Source: Bolinopsis microptera
Taxonomy: Eukaryota; Ctenophora; Tentaculata; Lobata; Bolinopsidae
Direction: 5' to 3'
Length of the DNA stretch: 59,326 nucleotides
Assembly: GCF_026151205.1 (NCBI RefSeq)
Contig: NW_026971789.1
Coordinates: 1-59,326 of the forward strand
Of this stretch, positions 10,148-20,967 are shown piece after piece. Within the stretch, counting starts at the first letter, position 1, and each line of letters starts with the position of its first letter. Position numbers and translations under genes: made by a program. The notes below the pieces were generated by a model. That model did no database searches. It was given only the letters and a program-made list of their open reading frames with translations, and was not told the origin of the DNA.

Positions 10148-12262
10148 ATGCCCACTAGAAAACAAGAGAAAGCTGAGATGCTGAAGGAAGTTGAAGTTGG
10201 ATTAGAACGCTATGCGTATGGATCTAGGTACTTAGATAATGTTACAGAAGTGGATCAGGCTAACAAGCCGCTTTTTCTAAGAAAACCAGAAGATTTCAAA
10301 TTTCAGCCTCAACAAATTAATAACCCAGCCAAAGAACACGTTCTCCAGGCAGTGAAAGCCGCAGTTATATTGGATTATGACAAGGCCCTAGGAAAGAAAC
10401 AACACCACACCACTCTGAAAACTATTGACCAACAACAGAAGATAGTTAAAGAGCTGAGAGCTAGGGACGACATTGTAATCAAAGTAGCTGATAAAGATAA
10501 ACAGTTCGTGATCTCAGATAAAACTTTCTACATTAAGAAGGTAGAGGAAATGCTATCTGATACTCGTACATACAAACAACTGCCCAAAAATCCTCTTCCT
10601 CGCATGAACACAGATATAGATGGCTTGATAATTTCACTTACACAAAAATATCCTTGGATCGGAGAACATTGTAATCCATATCTTCCTCGTATACCAGAGT
10701 TTTATTGTACATGGAAAACACACAAAGATATTTCACCGCCACCCTTGCGACCTGTCACATCCCAAGTAGATTCACCAGCGGAAAGACTAGGTCATTTTGT
10801 TACCAATATACTTAACCAAGCACTAGACTTGGTTCCCGTTAACACTAAGAACACTCCTCAATTTCGGCAAAAATTAGAAGATCATTGGATGGGAAGAATA
10901 AACACAAACCACATAATGTTCACGGCTGATGTGAAAAGCCTCTACACAAATGTCCCACTTGTAGAAGGACACAAAGTTATCATAAAGTTCATAAAAAACA
11001 ACAGGGATAAAATCGATACAAATGGAATGGACCTCGGGGACTTTGACTTGGTCCTCAAATCAGTCATACAGGCAGGATACTTCAGATTTGATTCAAAGTT
11101 CTACCAACAACTAAATGGACTCGGCATGGGTGTGAAACCAGCTCCACCATTTGCAATAATCTATGTTTACTGTACAATCGAATTGCCTCTGATGGAGAAC
11201 GACTATTCCTACATACCAGAAGCTCCCCCCAAACCAGTAGGACTCCCAATCATAGATATGTGGGATAGATATGTAGATGACTGCTTCAGCATAATCGAGG
11301 GAGATGAAGACACAGTACTATTGCTGTTTAACTACATTAACTCGTTGAACAGGGATATACAGTTCACATATGAGTGCTCCAAAAATTGTGTTACATTTTT
11401 GGACCTGAACATCTATATGAATACGGTGGACAAGAGGTTAGATTTTTCCTTATTTGTTAAACCAACCAGCCAGGACATATTCCTAAATTATGCCTCTGCT
11501 CACCCTCGTAGAACGATTCTGAACTCAGCCAAAAATGAGATCAGAAGGGCTATCAATAACAGCTCCACACCTGAACTACAAGATCTCAGTATCAACAGAA
11601 TAGCTGATATGCTAAAGAAGAATAGTTTCCCTCCTAATATTGTCAAGAAACTTATTCGAGAAACACAGAATACACTGGATAAACAAAATGCGCCTAAAAA
11701 GAACTCAAAAATAGCTTACTTATCATTACCTTATATAAATGAACAGACGTGTCGAAAAGTCTACTATACCCTAAGAAATCAAAACCTCTTGGATTCCACC
11801 AGGGTAACATTCACATCAGGACAACGTCTCATGGAAGCTTTAACAAGATCTAGCCTACAGCAAACAAAATGCAATAAACAAAGTGACAGCAAATGCTACC
11901 AGTGCGATAAATCCTGCATGATCAAAAACATTTGCTACCAATTAATATGCCAAATATGTAATAAGTCCTACATTGGGGAAACTGGTAGGTTTAAAAGAAG
12001 TAGAGCCTGGGAACACTACAAATCAGTAAGGGATGGCAACAAATCTACGGCCATGGGGAAGCACTACCTAGAGGAGCATGCAGACATTTCAATGCCAAAC
12101 ATACCGTTTCGGTTTATAGTTCGAAAAAGATGTAAAGACTATGTGGACCGTCAATTGTGGCAGTCGGTTCTAATAAAACGTGAAAACCCAGAAATAAATA
12201 CTCAATTGTCTGAGTCCGTAAATGAAGGTGATTGGATAAAATATACTTGGAAGTTAATGTAA
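10148..12262 (+). CDS. Penelope-like RT/GIY-YIG protein (right copy)
   Basis: 704 residues. RT motif A (FTADVKSLYTNVP, near residue 259), motif B (GLGMGVKPAPP, near 324), catalytic YVDD (near 374), and a following FLDLNIYMN block. C-terminal cysteine pairs and SYIGETGR (near 606) mark a GIY-YIG endonuclease, the domain order of the Penelope/Neptune/Poseidon type of Penelope-like element. The protein differs from LTR and LINE reverse transcriptases in lacking an integrase or APE domain. Upstream codons to the palindrome centre remain open, so the copy is probably 5'-truncated. A 68-codon hydrophobic frame (12342-12548) in the 3' region is of doubtful meaning. Confidence 0.92.
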   Translation: MPTRKQEKAEMLKEVEVGLERYAYGSRYLDNVTEVDQANKPLFLRKPEDFKFQPQQINNPAKEHVLQAVKAAVILDYDKALGKKQHHTTLKTIDQQQKIVKELRARDDIVIKVADKDKQFVISDKTFYIKKVEEMLSDTRTYKQLPKNPLPRMNTDIDGLIISLTQKYPWIGEHCNPYLPRIPEFYCTWKTHKDISPPPLRPVTSQVDSPAERLGHFVTNILNQALDLVPVNTKNTPQFRQKLEDHWMGRINTNHIMFTADVKSLYTNVPLVEGHKVIIKFIKNNRDKIDTNGMDLGDFDLVLKSVIQAGYFRFDSKFYQQLNGLGMGVKPAPPFAIIYVYCTIELPLMENDYSYIPEAPPKPVGLPIIDMWDRYVDDCFSIIEGDEDTVLLLFNYINSLNRDIQFTYECSKNCVTFLDLNIYMNTVDKRLDFSLFVKPTSQDIFLNYASAHPRRTILNSAKNEIRRAINNSSTPELQDLSINRIADMLKKNSFPPNIVKKLIRETQNTLDKQNAPKKNSKIAYLSLPYINEQTCRKVYYTLRNQNLLDSTRVTFTSGQRLMEALTRSSLQQTKCNKQSDSKCYQCDKSCMIKNICYQLICQICNKSYIGETGRFKRSRAWEHYKSVRDGNKSTAMGKHYLEEHADISMPNIPFRFIVRKRCKDYVDRQLWQSVLIKRENPEINTQLSESVNEGDWIKYTWKLM

Positions 12263-12521
12263 TATTGAACTTATAAACCTAGATAATTTTTGATTAATCA
12301 GTTTTATGAAGGAGCTATCTTGATAAAATGTTTGTAGTAGTATGAAGAATCGTTCACGGCTTGTTGCGATTTGGATTCTTTTAGCCGTTTTATTTTATGT
12401 TTCTTTTGGAAAAATTTGTGATTGTTGTTGTGTTTCAAAATGTTATTTGTTGTTGTTATATTTCGTAGTATTAATAGATTATTTTAACATTGTATCTTTG
12501 CAGCTATGTAAGTTTTCAGTA

Positions 12522-12561
12522 CGTCCTGTTTATGACAAAGGCATGTAGCCGAAACGTCGAC
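12522..12561 (+). ncRNA. Hammerhead-ribozyme-like motif (right copy)
   Basis: TTTATGACAAAGGCATGTAG followed by CCGAAACGTCGAC. The GGC/GCC stem, the GAAAC core box and GTC fit a minimal hammerhead such as those reported from Penelope-like elements. The CTGATGA box is replaced by TTTATGA, so this may be a decayed ribozyme. Confidence 0.4.
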
Positions 12562-12626
12562 AAAGAATTATGTTTTAACACACTGAGTGGAGACTCTCAT
12601 TTCGTCAACTACAATTAAAAATAAAT

Positions 12627-13034
12627 ATCCGTTTTTAATTTAGTTTTACTTGTACTTTCAACATGTTTCTAATGAAATTGAACGAACAAATAAAACAGGG
12701 GTTACAGTTGATCGAAATTAGAATTTAGAACTTCTCAAGTGTAGTTGTAATGCCACTAATTAGATGATCATTTACTAAGTTTTATAAATGTAAATATATC
12801 AACAATGTAATATATCCACAAGTGGGCGTTTATCACGAAGCTTCAGTTTCCAACAATCACAGCAAATGAATGCACAAGATTTCAGAAATTTTACGAGAAA
12901 ATCATGTTGCTTTTAGTTTAAGATGCAGAACAGGCCAAAATGACTGACTATAGAACGAAAAACCGGCCGCTATCAAACAATGTTTCAGCTCATTGTTTCA
13001 TGTACATATAATTTTATTGTAAACGATCAAAATA
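12627..13034. other. AT-rich intergenic DNA
   Basis: Flank of the palindrome. It begins with ATCCGTTTTTA, shared with the left flank. No gene or repeat recognised. Confidence 0.6.
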
Positions 13035-13395
13035 TAGGCCCTCTATCCCTCTCTCCCTCATCTCCTTATCTCCTTCTCCCCTCTCTCACTCTCTCTTGAC
13101 CATTGTTAATAATCTGGCCCGGCGCGCTACTTCGTAGCACTTGCCATCGGGCCATTTTGAGAAGAAAGCTGCGCGCGCTACTTCGAAGAAATTTTGACGA
13201 GTAACATCCGTCAAACTCTCTCACTCTGTCCCTATCTTCCTTTCTCCTTCTCCCACTCTCCTTACCTCCCTCTCTCCCTCTATCACTCTCTCTTTATCTC
13301 CCTCTCTCCTCATCTCCCTCTCTCCTCCTCTCCCTCTCTCCTCCTCTCCCTCTCTTTCTCTCCCTCTCTACTTCTCTACCTCTCTCCCTCCCTGG
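13035..13395. repeat. CTCCCTCT pyrimidine tract, split by a MITE
   Basis: CT-rich simple sequence at about 13040-13095 and 13215-13395. The MITE at 13096-13214 has inserted into it. The 152-codon frame starting at 13194 is mainly a translation of this tract. Confidence 0.85.
13096..13214 (+). mobile_element. GCGC-rich MITE, copy 1 (8-bp TSD)
   Basis: 119 bp, TTGACCATTGTTAAT...ACATCCGTCAA. The ends form an imperfect 11-bp terminal inverted repeat (TTGACCATTGT and TTGACGGATGT). It is flanked by the exact 8-bp duplication ACTCTCTC (13088-13095 and 13215-13222). The interior has two copies of GCGCGCTACTTCG. An 8-bp TSD is typical of hAT-type elements; the class assignment is inference. Confidence 0.85.
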
Positions 13396-13550
13396 AACCA
13401 GAACAAGCACCGCCAGTCGCCACAGAGCAGCTGCTACTACCACGTAAGTTGTCATTATCTGTTACCAGGGTAATCAGGGCACGGTGGGACCTGTGGAAGC
13501 GCATTGCACTAGAGATTTTTCGCGCGCTGAGTGTTGCCAGGCAAATATTT

Positions 13551-13656
13551 GTAGCGCGATGCACTACTGGATCGCGCCGCGTATCATATAATTCTTCTTG
13601 CAACCACATGCCCGTATGCAGATCGGCGAGATGCGAAGGATTGACATCGTGAATCA
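13551..13656 (+). mobile_element. 106-bp GC-rich insertion with 12-bp TSD
   Basis: GTAGCGCGATGCACTACTGG...GACATCGTGAATCA lies between two copies of AGGCAAATATTT (13539-13550 and 13657-13668). A second copy is at 27062-27175. No terminal inverted repeat and no poly-A tail, so the mechanism is unclear. Confidence 0.7.
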
Positions 13657-13682
13657 AGGCAAATATTTCATCATGATTCTCA

Positions 13683-14680
13683 TTGACCACCAGCTCTATT
13701 TTTACTTGGCATACCATTAGTTCATGTTTCAGTTTTAAAGAGCAGAACATAATTCTCGAAAAACTGATCAATTCAACATCTGCCAATTCCGCCCACAAAA
13801 AGCGGATTGAGACCCTCGAGATCGGCCAAGAAAACTTGACGAAGGCCACGAAGGGAATTGCCAAGTCTGCACTCAACCAATCTCATGCCTCAACCCAAGA
13901 ACTCAAACACGAGCTTCGCCCCATCGTCGATGCAATTGATATGGGCCATTGTTAGCCCCAAGCGTTTTGGTCCGTCATTCCTGCCACTCAGCATTGCCTA
14001 CTGTAAAGTAGAAATTTTTCTGAGACAATAGAGAAACTGACCTTGTCTCACTAAATTCAACCACTTTCCATAATAAAAATACTAACAAATAAAGTTTTTT
14101 TTTTAAATAATTATATACAACCACTAAAGAATATTTCCTCAAGTTTACTTCTAGTTTTAACTAATTCGTGGTTTAAGCTCTTATTTTATTTATGAAAGGA
14201 ATGTAAAATAAAACTTATTGTTTCATTGATACCACAAGCGCTTCTAACAGGACGAGAATAGAAGCCCTGGAGATCAACTTAGAGGACACTATACAAGCTC
14301 TAAATACTGCTGAGCAACCTGCAGCGACCAACATAACTGTGGCACCCAACAGTCCTCTCAAAGTGAACATCCAATGACGATAAACCCAGTGCACTCAGTA
14401 ACAGTTCCAGTAATGCCACAGCACGTCTAGGAGAAAACGAGCCCAAGCAATCAGTGACTTCCTGGGTAAAGGTGGTCGAACAAAGCAACAACAAACGATC
14501 CACAGTGGCAAACAAGCAGAACATGAAAAACCACAACGAAAGGGGCTCCAAAGATGATCGACCTACTAAAGAAATGAGGCTGAATCAAGGGAGCCTCATC
14601 AGTAGTAATATAAAGCCCCCTTTGACCCACCTGAAAATTTCTAGGATTTTCGACACTTGTAAAAATTTAAGCTTTTAGGG
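13683..14680 (+). pseudogene. Decayed ORF1/gag-like coiled-coil remnant
   Basis: A short frame (to 13954) has a coiled-coil block RIETLEIGQENL; a similar block, RIEALEINLEDTI, follows at about 14257-14295 before a stop; and a third frame (14454-14678) reads TSWVKVVEQSNNK. The pattern (helical region, then SWVKVV and basic residues) resembles ORF1 proteins of LINEs. Stops and frame changes break it. There is no zinc knuckle and no attached RT, so the assignment is weak. Confidence 0.35.
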
Positions 14681-15463
14681 TTTATTCAGCAACCCTTTTT
14701 GAGTAGTTTTCCCATTCTAATGTTTTTTAACCTAATCCAAGCTCACAGTAAATATAGAACATTTTTAAAGTTATCCGAAAAACACAGAGTTGACTCATTA
14801 CTACTACGCCATTTTCAAGCATAGCGGAGGTTTGTTGAGAAAATACTGGCTGTGTTCGCAGTTTCTCGGATTCTGGGTTATCCAGTAGAAACCAGGTCTT
14901 CATTTGATCTTTTCCCTTGAGGAAACAAACTTAATTCAATACATTTTTTTTGTTCAGGGAGCAGACTTGCCACATAGGTCCAGGAGTACCGAACGTTTAG
15001 GCAGTGTGCTAGGTTATGGAACACACTCAACTAGTATAGGTAGTCTGAGAGTCCGAAAGTCTCCAAAAGGAGATGTCATCAGAGTGTGATCCACTGCCTG
15101 ACTAACCTGTGGGTAGAGTTCATTAGACTCTATAATGATGACAGGTAGTATCTTCTGTGTGTTGCTGAGATCCAGTTTCCATGGTACATATCGCCTGTTA
15201 TTGAAGTAGGTGGAAGAAGGATAATCGATAATATTGTCCCCACTTACTAGAGGAATTTTATTTTAGAAGACGAACTGATGGTATCGAAAGGAAAAAGTGG
15301 ATGTTGTAAAAAACAAAGGTAGTGAATATAATATATGAATATAACAAACAAAATGTATATATAACAGGTCGAAATATAATGCTTAGATGACGATATATCG
15401 TACATAATTAAATAGAAAAGAGCATAGTAATGATAAATAGTGTGTTGTCGTAGCCATTGTCAT
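14681..15463. other. Non-coding; includes 3' flank of the LINE at 15464
   Basis: No convincing gene. The part next to 15464 must contain the 3' untranslated end of the minus-strand LINE, but no clear tail or TSD marks its limit. Confidence 0.4.
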
Positions 15464-18400
15464 TCAACAAGGTCCTGATAGAGATAAGAGAGGAGTGCTA
15501 AGGAGGAACTTGAGTAGAGCGTGAGGGGGGATGCGGTTAACATCTGCTAGGCGTGGCGAGAAGCCAAGGTGGCGTAGATGCTGAAACTCAAGTGCTGGGC
15601 AATAAACTAGTATGTGTGAGTTGTCCTGCCGTCCAGAGAGGCAGTATGAGCACGTGGGATTAATTGTGTTATCAAGCTTTTGCAAGAAGGCTCGAAGTGG
15701 TGCTCGATTATCAAGAAAAGCGGTGAGAATGCGAGAGTTCCGCCTGTTAAGAGATTTGAAGAATGAAACATGTTGGGGTAAGGAGTAATGAGTTAGAAGA
15801 GAGTGGAGAGTATTAGAAGTAGCTACGGCTGACCAGTCAGTGGCTCTGGTGGTGTAGCTATTATCACGCAGTGTAGACTTGAAAAGGGTTGTAGGAAGAG
15901 GGACTGCTTTCAAGAAGCTGCAAGTGGTCCATTCTTTGGCAAGAGTATCAGCCAGTTCATTTCCTTGTATTCCCGCATGTCCTCTTATCCATGTAAGGAA
16001 AACAGAGGAGCATTCGGCGGTGAGAATATCTAACTCTCTTCTAGTGTCGATGCAAAGCCGACTAGACGATGCTTCAGCAGAGAGGGCATGAACTGACGAT
16101 AGTGAGTCGGTAAAAATAGCTATCGATGCGTTGAGACATGACAGGGAGCGAAGAAATATGCATGCTTCCCTTATGGCCATCATTTCTGCTTGATACACAG
16201 TGTTGCGGTCGTCCAGTCTCCATTTAAATGTTGCTAAGGGGTCATTGTTATACATGGAGTACACCACGAGTGCTGATCCTGTTTTGTTGTTAAGGCGGGA
16301 TCCATCAGTAAAGCAGCAGAAGTGGTATTGATCAGTTACCGACTTGTGTGAGGAGATGAGTGCGTTCATTAGTTCTTCGTTTGCCAGATTGGTTATGAAC
16401 ATTGGAGTCTTGAATCTTTCTGGGCGGGTGATGTCCCAGTGTTCCATACTGGGTGTAAGACAGTTGGAGTAGTTGGCTGAGTGTGGCAGGAATTTCGTCC
16501 TGGTGTTGTTGACTAGGTTGAACCTGTTGTGACCATGCAGGCGGAAAAGGGTCGAGCTAGCAGACTTGTTGATCTCGCTATGGAGTGGCAGAATACCTGT
16601 GGTAACTTCCATGCTTCTTCTGGAAGTATATTTCGGGCAGTGGACGATTGTGCGGCAGGCCAGGGACTGCACTTTAGACAGTTTAGCAATGATATGAGAT
16701 TTAGGGTTAAGGCCCCAAACATGACATCCGTATGTCACTGCAGGTAGTACAACTGACTTGTAGATCCACTGTGCGGTATTTTTAGAATAACCCCAGTTTT
16801 TCCCAATAGTTCTTCTAGTTGCAAGTAGGGTCCAGGTTGCTTTATGTATGACGTGTTCTACATGTTTTTTCCAGTTGAGTTTTTGATCCAGTATCAGTCC
16901 TAAGTAGCGAACGTCAGTGGAGTAGTTGATAGGATGGTCATCTATCAGTATAGGGGTATCAATTACAAATTTCCTTTTCCAGGTGAAGAGTACTAAAGAA
17001 GTCTTATGCGGGGACAACTCCAAGTCATTAGCTTTACACCAGTCCTTGATGGTGTTGACTATGAGTTGCATCTGACTAATAAGTGCGTGAAGATTTTCAC
17101 CAGTGACTGCAGTAACAAGGTCATCTGCAAAACCCTGCGTGAAGTCAGGCTTGTGGAGCGAAGTATTGAGGGACACGAGGAGGGAGTTGATGACGAGATT
17201 CCAGAGAAGGGGCGAAAGTACTCCTCCTTGAGGGGTTCCTTTTAGCATGTATTTGATGAGAGAAACACCCTTTAGAGAAAAAAGAACCTTACGATTCCCA
17301 AGGAGGTTGATAATCTATTTAATAAGATGGTTATCTATGCCTGATCTTTCCAGTGCAGCAATTATACTCTTGAATGAAATGGAGTCAAAGGCAGCCTTGA
17401 TATCAACGAAGCATGTAAGGGCAAAATGACCTTTGGATAGAGCATCTTCAATGAACGAGACAACTTTATGAAGTGCTTCATCCGTGGATCTACCTTTTCT
17501 AAAACCCAGCTGATCATTACTCAGAGACTGATCGATGTTGAGTTCTTCGTTTAAGTACAATAACACAGTTTTCTCTAAAAGTTTAAGAAGACTAGAGCAG
17601 AGACTAATAGAACGTAAATTTTGGGCGAGGAAATGTTGTTTTTTCCCCGGTTTAGGCAGAAAAATACCAGTTGAGGTGTGCCAGAGGTAGGGGATAGTAC
17701 CTAAGCGCAGGCTATCCTTAAAGAGGTCATAAAAATAAGTTTTAAGCTGAGGCCAGGAGAGGATAATTAAATTATTAGAGATATTATCTGGACCTGGTGC
17801 TTTCTTGTTGGTCAAGTAGGAGAAGGCTTTGTCGATCCTTTTCTTAGTGCAGATTAATGAAGCAAGTTCAGAAGGAGAAGGCTGATCGGATGTGGGAGAT
17901 AGAGAAGAACAGTAGGCTATTTCTGAGGAGGACGTGAGTGAGGGGTTACTTGTCATGGAATCTTTTTTTGTGATTTCAGTTAGTGTTTCTAAGGCAGTTT
18001 GTGCAAAGGTACCATCACCTTTTTTAAGGGATGCAAGGGTGGTTTTACCACGTTTAAGATGTTTGATGAGGTTAGCAAATTTGGAGCGTGAGGACGATGT
18101 GTTGGAACAGTGATCTTGCCAGCTACTATTTTTAGACTTTTTAATAAGCTTGACGTACTTGTTGTTGGATTTCTTATACGCCGAAAGATCAGTCAAAGCT
18201 CCTGAACGTTTCCATTTGTTCCAGCAACGCCTCACTCTGCTCCGTAAAATCTTTAGCTCTTTCGTCCACCAGGGAGATTTTAACTTTTTCCCTGATGCAG
18301 TTGAGGAAACGAAGTGATGTGACTGGGAGAGTTTGGAAGCTTTGTGAATAATGGTATTTATAAGCTCTGTTTTATCGTTAAGTTCTAAGATTGAATTGCA

Positions 18401-18901
18401 TTCTGCCGAGAGATGTTTGGAGAATGATGTTAAAAGGTTTGCAAGATGCTCTTGAAATGAAGCAGCGTCAGTGGAGTAGCGTTTGATAGCTCTTCCTCTC
18501 GAGGAAGAAGCAGAAGGAGATGAAATGAAACCTTTAAGATTAATGTTAAAGTTGATGAGTGAGTGGTCGGAGAGAGAAGGGCTGTCGGAAACGTGCCAAG
18601 ATGAGATGAGATCGCAAGACGCAGGGTTACCGAGAGTAAAATCTAGAGCTTCGCAGCGGAGGACATTCTGAAACGTCATGGAACCATCGTTGGAAATACA
18701 CAAATTGTATTTAAGTATCAGATCCATTAGTTTTTCACCTCTTTTGTTAGTGTTAGTGCTACCCCAGGCTGTATGGTGGGCGTTAGCGTCCCCTCCAAGG
18801 ATGATGGGAAGTCGGTTAGTACTAGCAAAGGCACGTTTATGAAGAGAAGTTGGAATTTCTGTGGTGTTGTAGTCCCAATAAAAAGAGCAAATGATCAAGT
18901 C
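15464..18901 (-). pseudogene. Non-LTR retrotransposon ORF2 (APE-RT-RNase H), one nonsense codon
   Basis: Minus-strand frame 18898-17315 holds the C-terminal half of an APE endonuclease (GGDANAHHTAWGS, SDHSLI) and RT motifs up to CFVDIKAAFDS. A single in-frame TAG at 17315-17317, at a position where tryptophan is expected, separates it from 17314-15464. That part continues through GTPQGGVLSPLL, catalytic FADD, RNase H (FTDGS near residue 312 after 17248, QAEMMAI, TDSLSS, IRGHAGIQGNELAD) and a C-terminal cysteine motif (CSYCLSG...HILVYC). RNase H points to the I/R1-like group of LINEs. The 5' end, including the first half of the nuclease, is missing beyond 18901. Confidence 0.88.
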
Positions 18902-18928
18902 TGACTACAGAAAATAGTAGCTGGTAAT

Positions 18929-19645
18929 TGGATGAAAATACGACCTTATGAATAATTCCTTATCGCATTCATGAGGTCATTCACGTGTCTGAATCGTAAC
19001 AATATCATTATCAATGTCTCTGAATTCCGTGCAAAATTCAAATCAATTTCTCTGATCTCGTTCTTAAAAGTGTTATAATTGTCTTCGTAAATCTCGTTGC
19101 TACTAAAACAATATTGCAAAACATTCTTACGTCCTTCTCTTTCAAAGGGATAACCTCCTTATCTTTCAAAGGGAAAACTCGTCTTATAAATCACGTTGCA
19201 AATACACAAAACTCGAACAGCATAAACTTGTCTCCGTGCGAATCTCCACAGTAACATATTTCTTCACACGATCTTATTACTTTAAAAATTCTAAAATAAG
19301 CGCACGTGAAAGTCTGATTTAAATTCCTGCAGGCTTGGATCATTAACCTGTAAATAATTCTAAAACTTTGTTAATTATCACCTTATCATGAAACCTGGAG
19401 ATGGGCCGACTGGCTCAATCAAAATACCAGTCGAGACCATTCAAAACTAACCACTTGGAATGCTCGGAATATCAAGAACTTAAATCTAAACAGCTTAAAA
19501 TAAGGGTACAGAATCCGTGGGAGGTTCCGTAGTAATTGGGCTGTAAGTTTCAAGGTCTTTACAATAATTTACGATCATATTAAAATGTGTTATTTGGACT
19601 TAAAGAAATGCTCGAATCAGGACGGATATTAAACAGCGTACAACA
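18929..19645 (-). repeat. 3' LTR, truncated
   Basis: Minus-strand start TGTTGTACGCTGTTTAATAT. It lacks the last roughly 360 bp that the other LTR has (21757-22117). The missing part was not seen on the far side of the LINE near 15 kb. Confidence 0.8.
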
Positions 19646-20634
19646 CTTCCCTCTTAAAAAATGCTAAGATTGATTCTCTCTGTACAGTCTTTCAGTTAAG
19701 ATACAGCTAACAGATCTCATATCATATTACATGCAGTGTTTCTATGAATCCTTAAAGTCTAAATCACATGCTGCGTTATTAAAGGCTTACGATCATCGAT
19801 GATAATATAATTATAACATGTCATATTTATCGGGTTTATAATCACGAAAAAGTTACAATGTAATATCTAGTTCGATAAGGAAGCAATGTTTATTCATAAC
19901 TGCATTAGGCAGTGAGCTTCAAGTTCATATATCAAATACTGTGTCTCTAATTCGCGGCTGAAATCTGCAGAGTTATTCGTTAGCTTTGTTTCAATATTCC
20001 AATCTTGTACGATGTCTTTTCCGTGACCTTTTTCGAGGAACAGCTTGTCTAAAACTTGCTGGGGTTGTTATAGAGTGAAGAAGAAGTAGTGAGAGGGTAG
20101 TTTCCAGAGTGGTATCGTTATACCTTCTGTAAGGTTCCTGTTACATAAATTGTGATTCTGCAACTATCATAATTTGCAAAATGACATCAATTCTTTTGGA
20201 TCATGTCCATGTTCGACCAGTGAGTTATCCTCTGTTGTAGAACTGAAGAGTGGGCTGGAGGTTCTTTCAGGAGTGATTTAATGTCAGCTTCGACTTGAAC
20301 TTTTGCACTCAGCAACATTCATTAGACCTGTTTTCTTACTTTCAAATCAGCATTTCAATCGGAATGTTTAACTATTTATGGGTATCAAGTGCAACCTTTG
20401 TCATCAAGTTCGAAACAGATAAAAGTTTCAGCCGTTGCAAAACTACTTATACCAACAGGTAGATCAAATCTTCCAAGTATTTACTACATGGACTCATCAA
20501 CTAATGGTAGTAACTCCTCGTCAATGAATCACTACTTGGTAGAGTTAACCAGCCAGATAGGCATTCATAGTTCTTTCCGTCGTAATAAGTGTCTTTCAGT
20601 AACTTTCGGTGCTTTCAGTGTCTTTCAGAATCTT

Positions 20635-20967
20635 TCAAAATTTCATGTGGAAAGGGAGACAGGACCAGTTTTGGCCAGAGTAGACTTGAAAACGATGGAG
20701 CGAACAATGCAAATTAAAGCTTGGGCTAACCTTTGAAGAGCGAAAAATATCCTTTTTTGGTCTGGGGTTGTACCTAAGTTGTTCAGTCTCTGAGAGGTCC
20801 GGGGCATTGTTTTCATTCACGGGTTCGCTGGTTGGTGCTTCCATTTCCATAACAGTGCCGAACATCAGTTTCGTCCTTTCACTTTCGTCCATCGGATCAG
20901 ATATCTTGTGGTTCTCATCGTCATTGGTGATCTTTTCAGTAGCATTGCCGGTTCCTTTGCATATCAA
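20635..20967 (-). pseudogene. Possible tail of an LTR-element polyprotein
   Basis: 110-codon minus-strand frame with an acidic stretch followed by LRYNPRPKKDI, which resembles the basic tail found after integrase domains. It lies upstream of the polypurine tract, where pol would end. No catalytic residue is present; weak call. Confidence 0.3.

Larger units (their letters stand above)
7465..12626. mobile_element. Head-to-head Penelope-like element palindrome
   Basis: Two copies of one Penelope-like retroelement meet 5' end to 5' end. Every position x on the left pairs with 20091 minus x on the right; arms are 2579 bp (7465-10043 and 10048-12626) around the 4-base centre ACCA. The encoded proteins are identical, and the arm ends and untranslated regions that I compared agree without an indel. 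Outside the arms the sequences differ, but ATATCCGTTTTTA occurs in direct orientation at 7415-7427 and 12625-12637, as a TSD would. The left copy has 37 extra bases (7428-7464) between that repeat and the arm. Confidence 0.9.

Noticed and set aside
12342-12548. 68-codon hydrophobic frame in the Penelope 3' region
   Set aside because: It overlaps the hammerhead-like motif and has no recognisable family; more likely untranslated sequence.
7465-12626. Palindrome as a plain sequencing or assembly artefact
   Set aside because: A missed-adapter read would mirror the flanks too; here the outer flanks differ and carry a short direct repeat. It is not fully excluded, so it is kept as a finding to check.
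13376-13876. 166-codon minus-strand frame
   Set aside because: It runs through a 106-bp insertion with its own TSD and opposite the ORF1-like remnant, with no recognisable domain.
20389-20736. 115-codon plus-strand frame in the LTR element interior
   Set aside because: It opposes the element's orientation and overlaps the minus-strand frame; no family resemblance.
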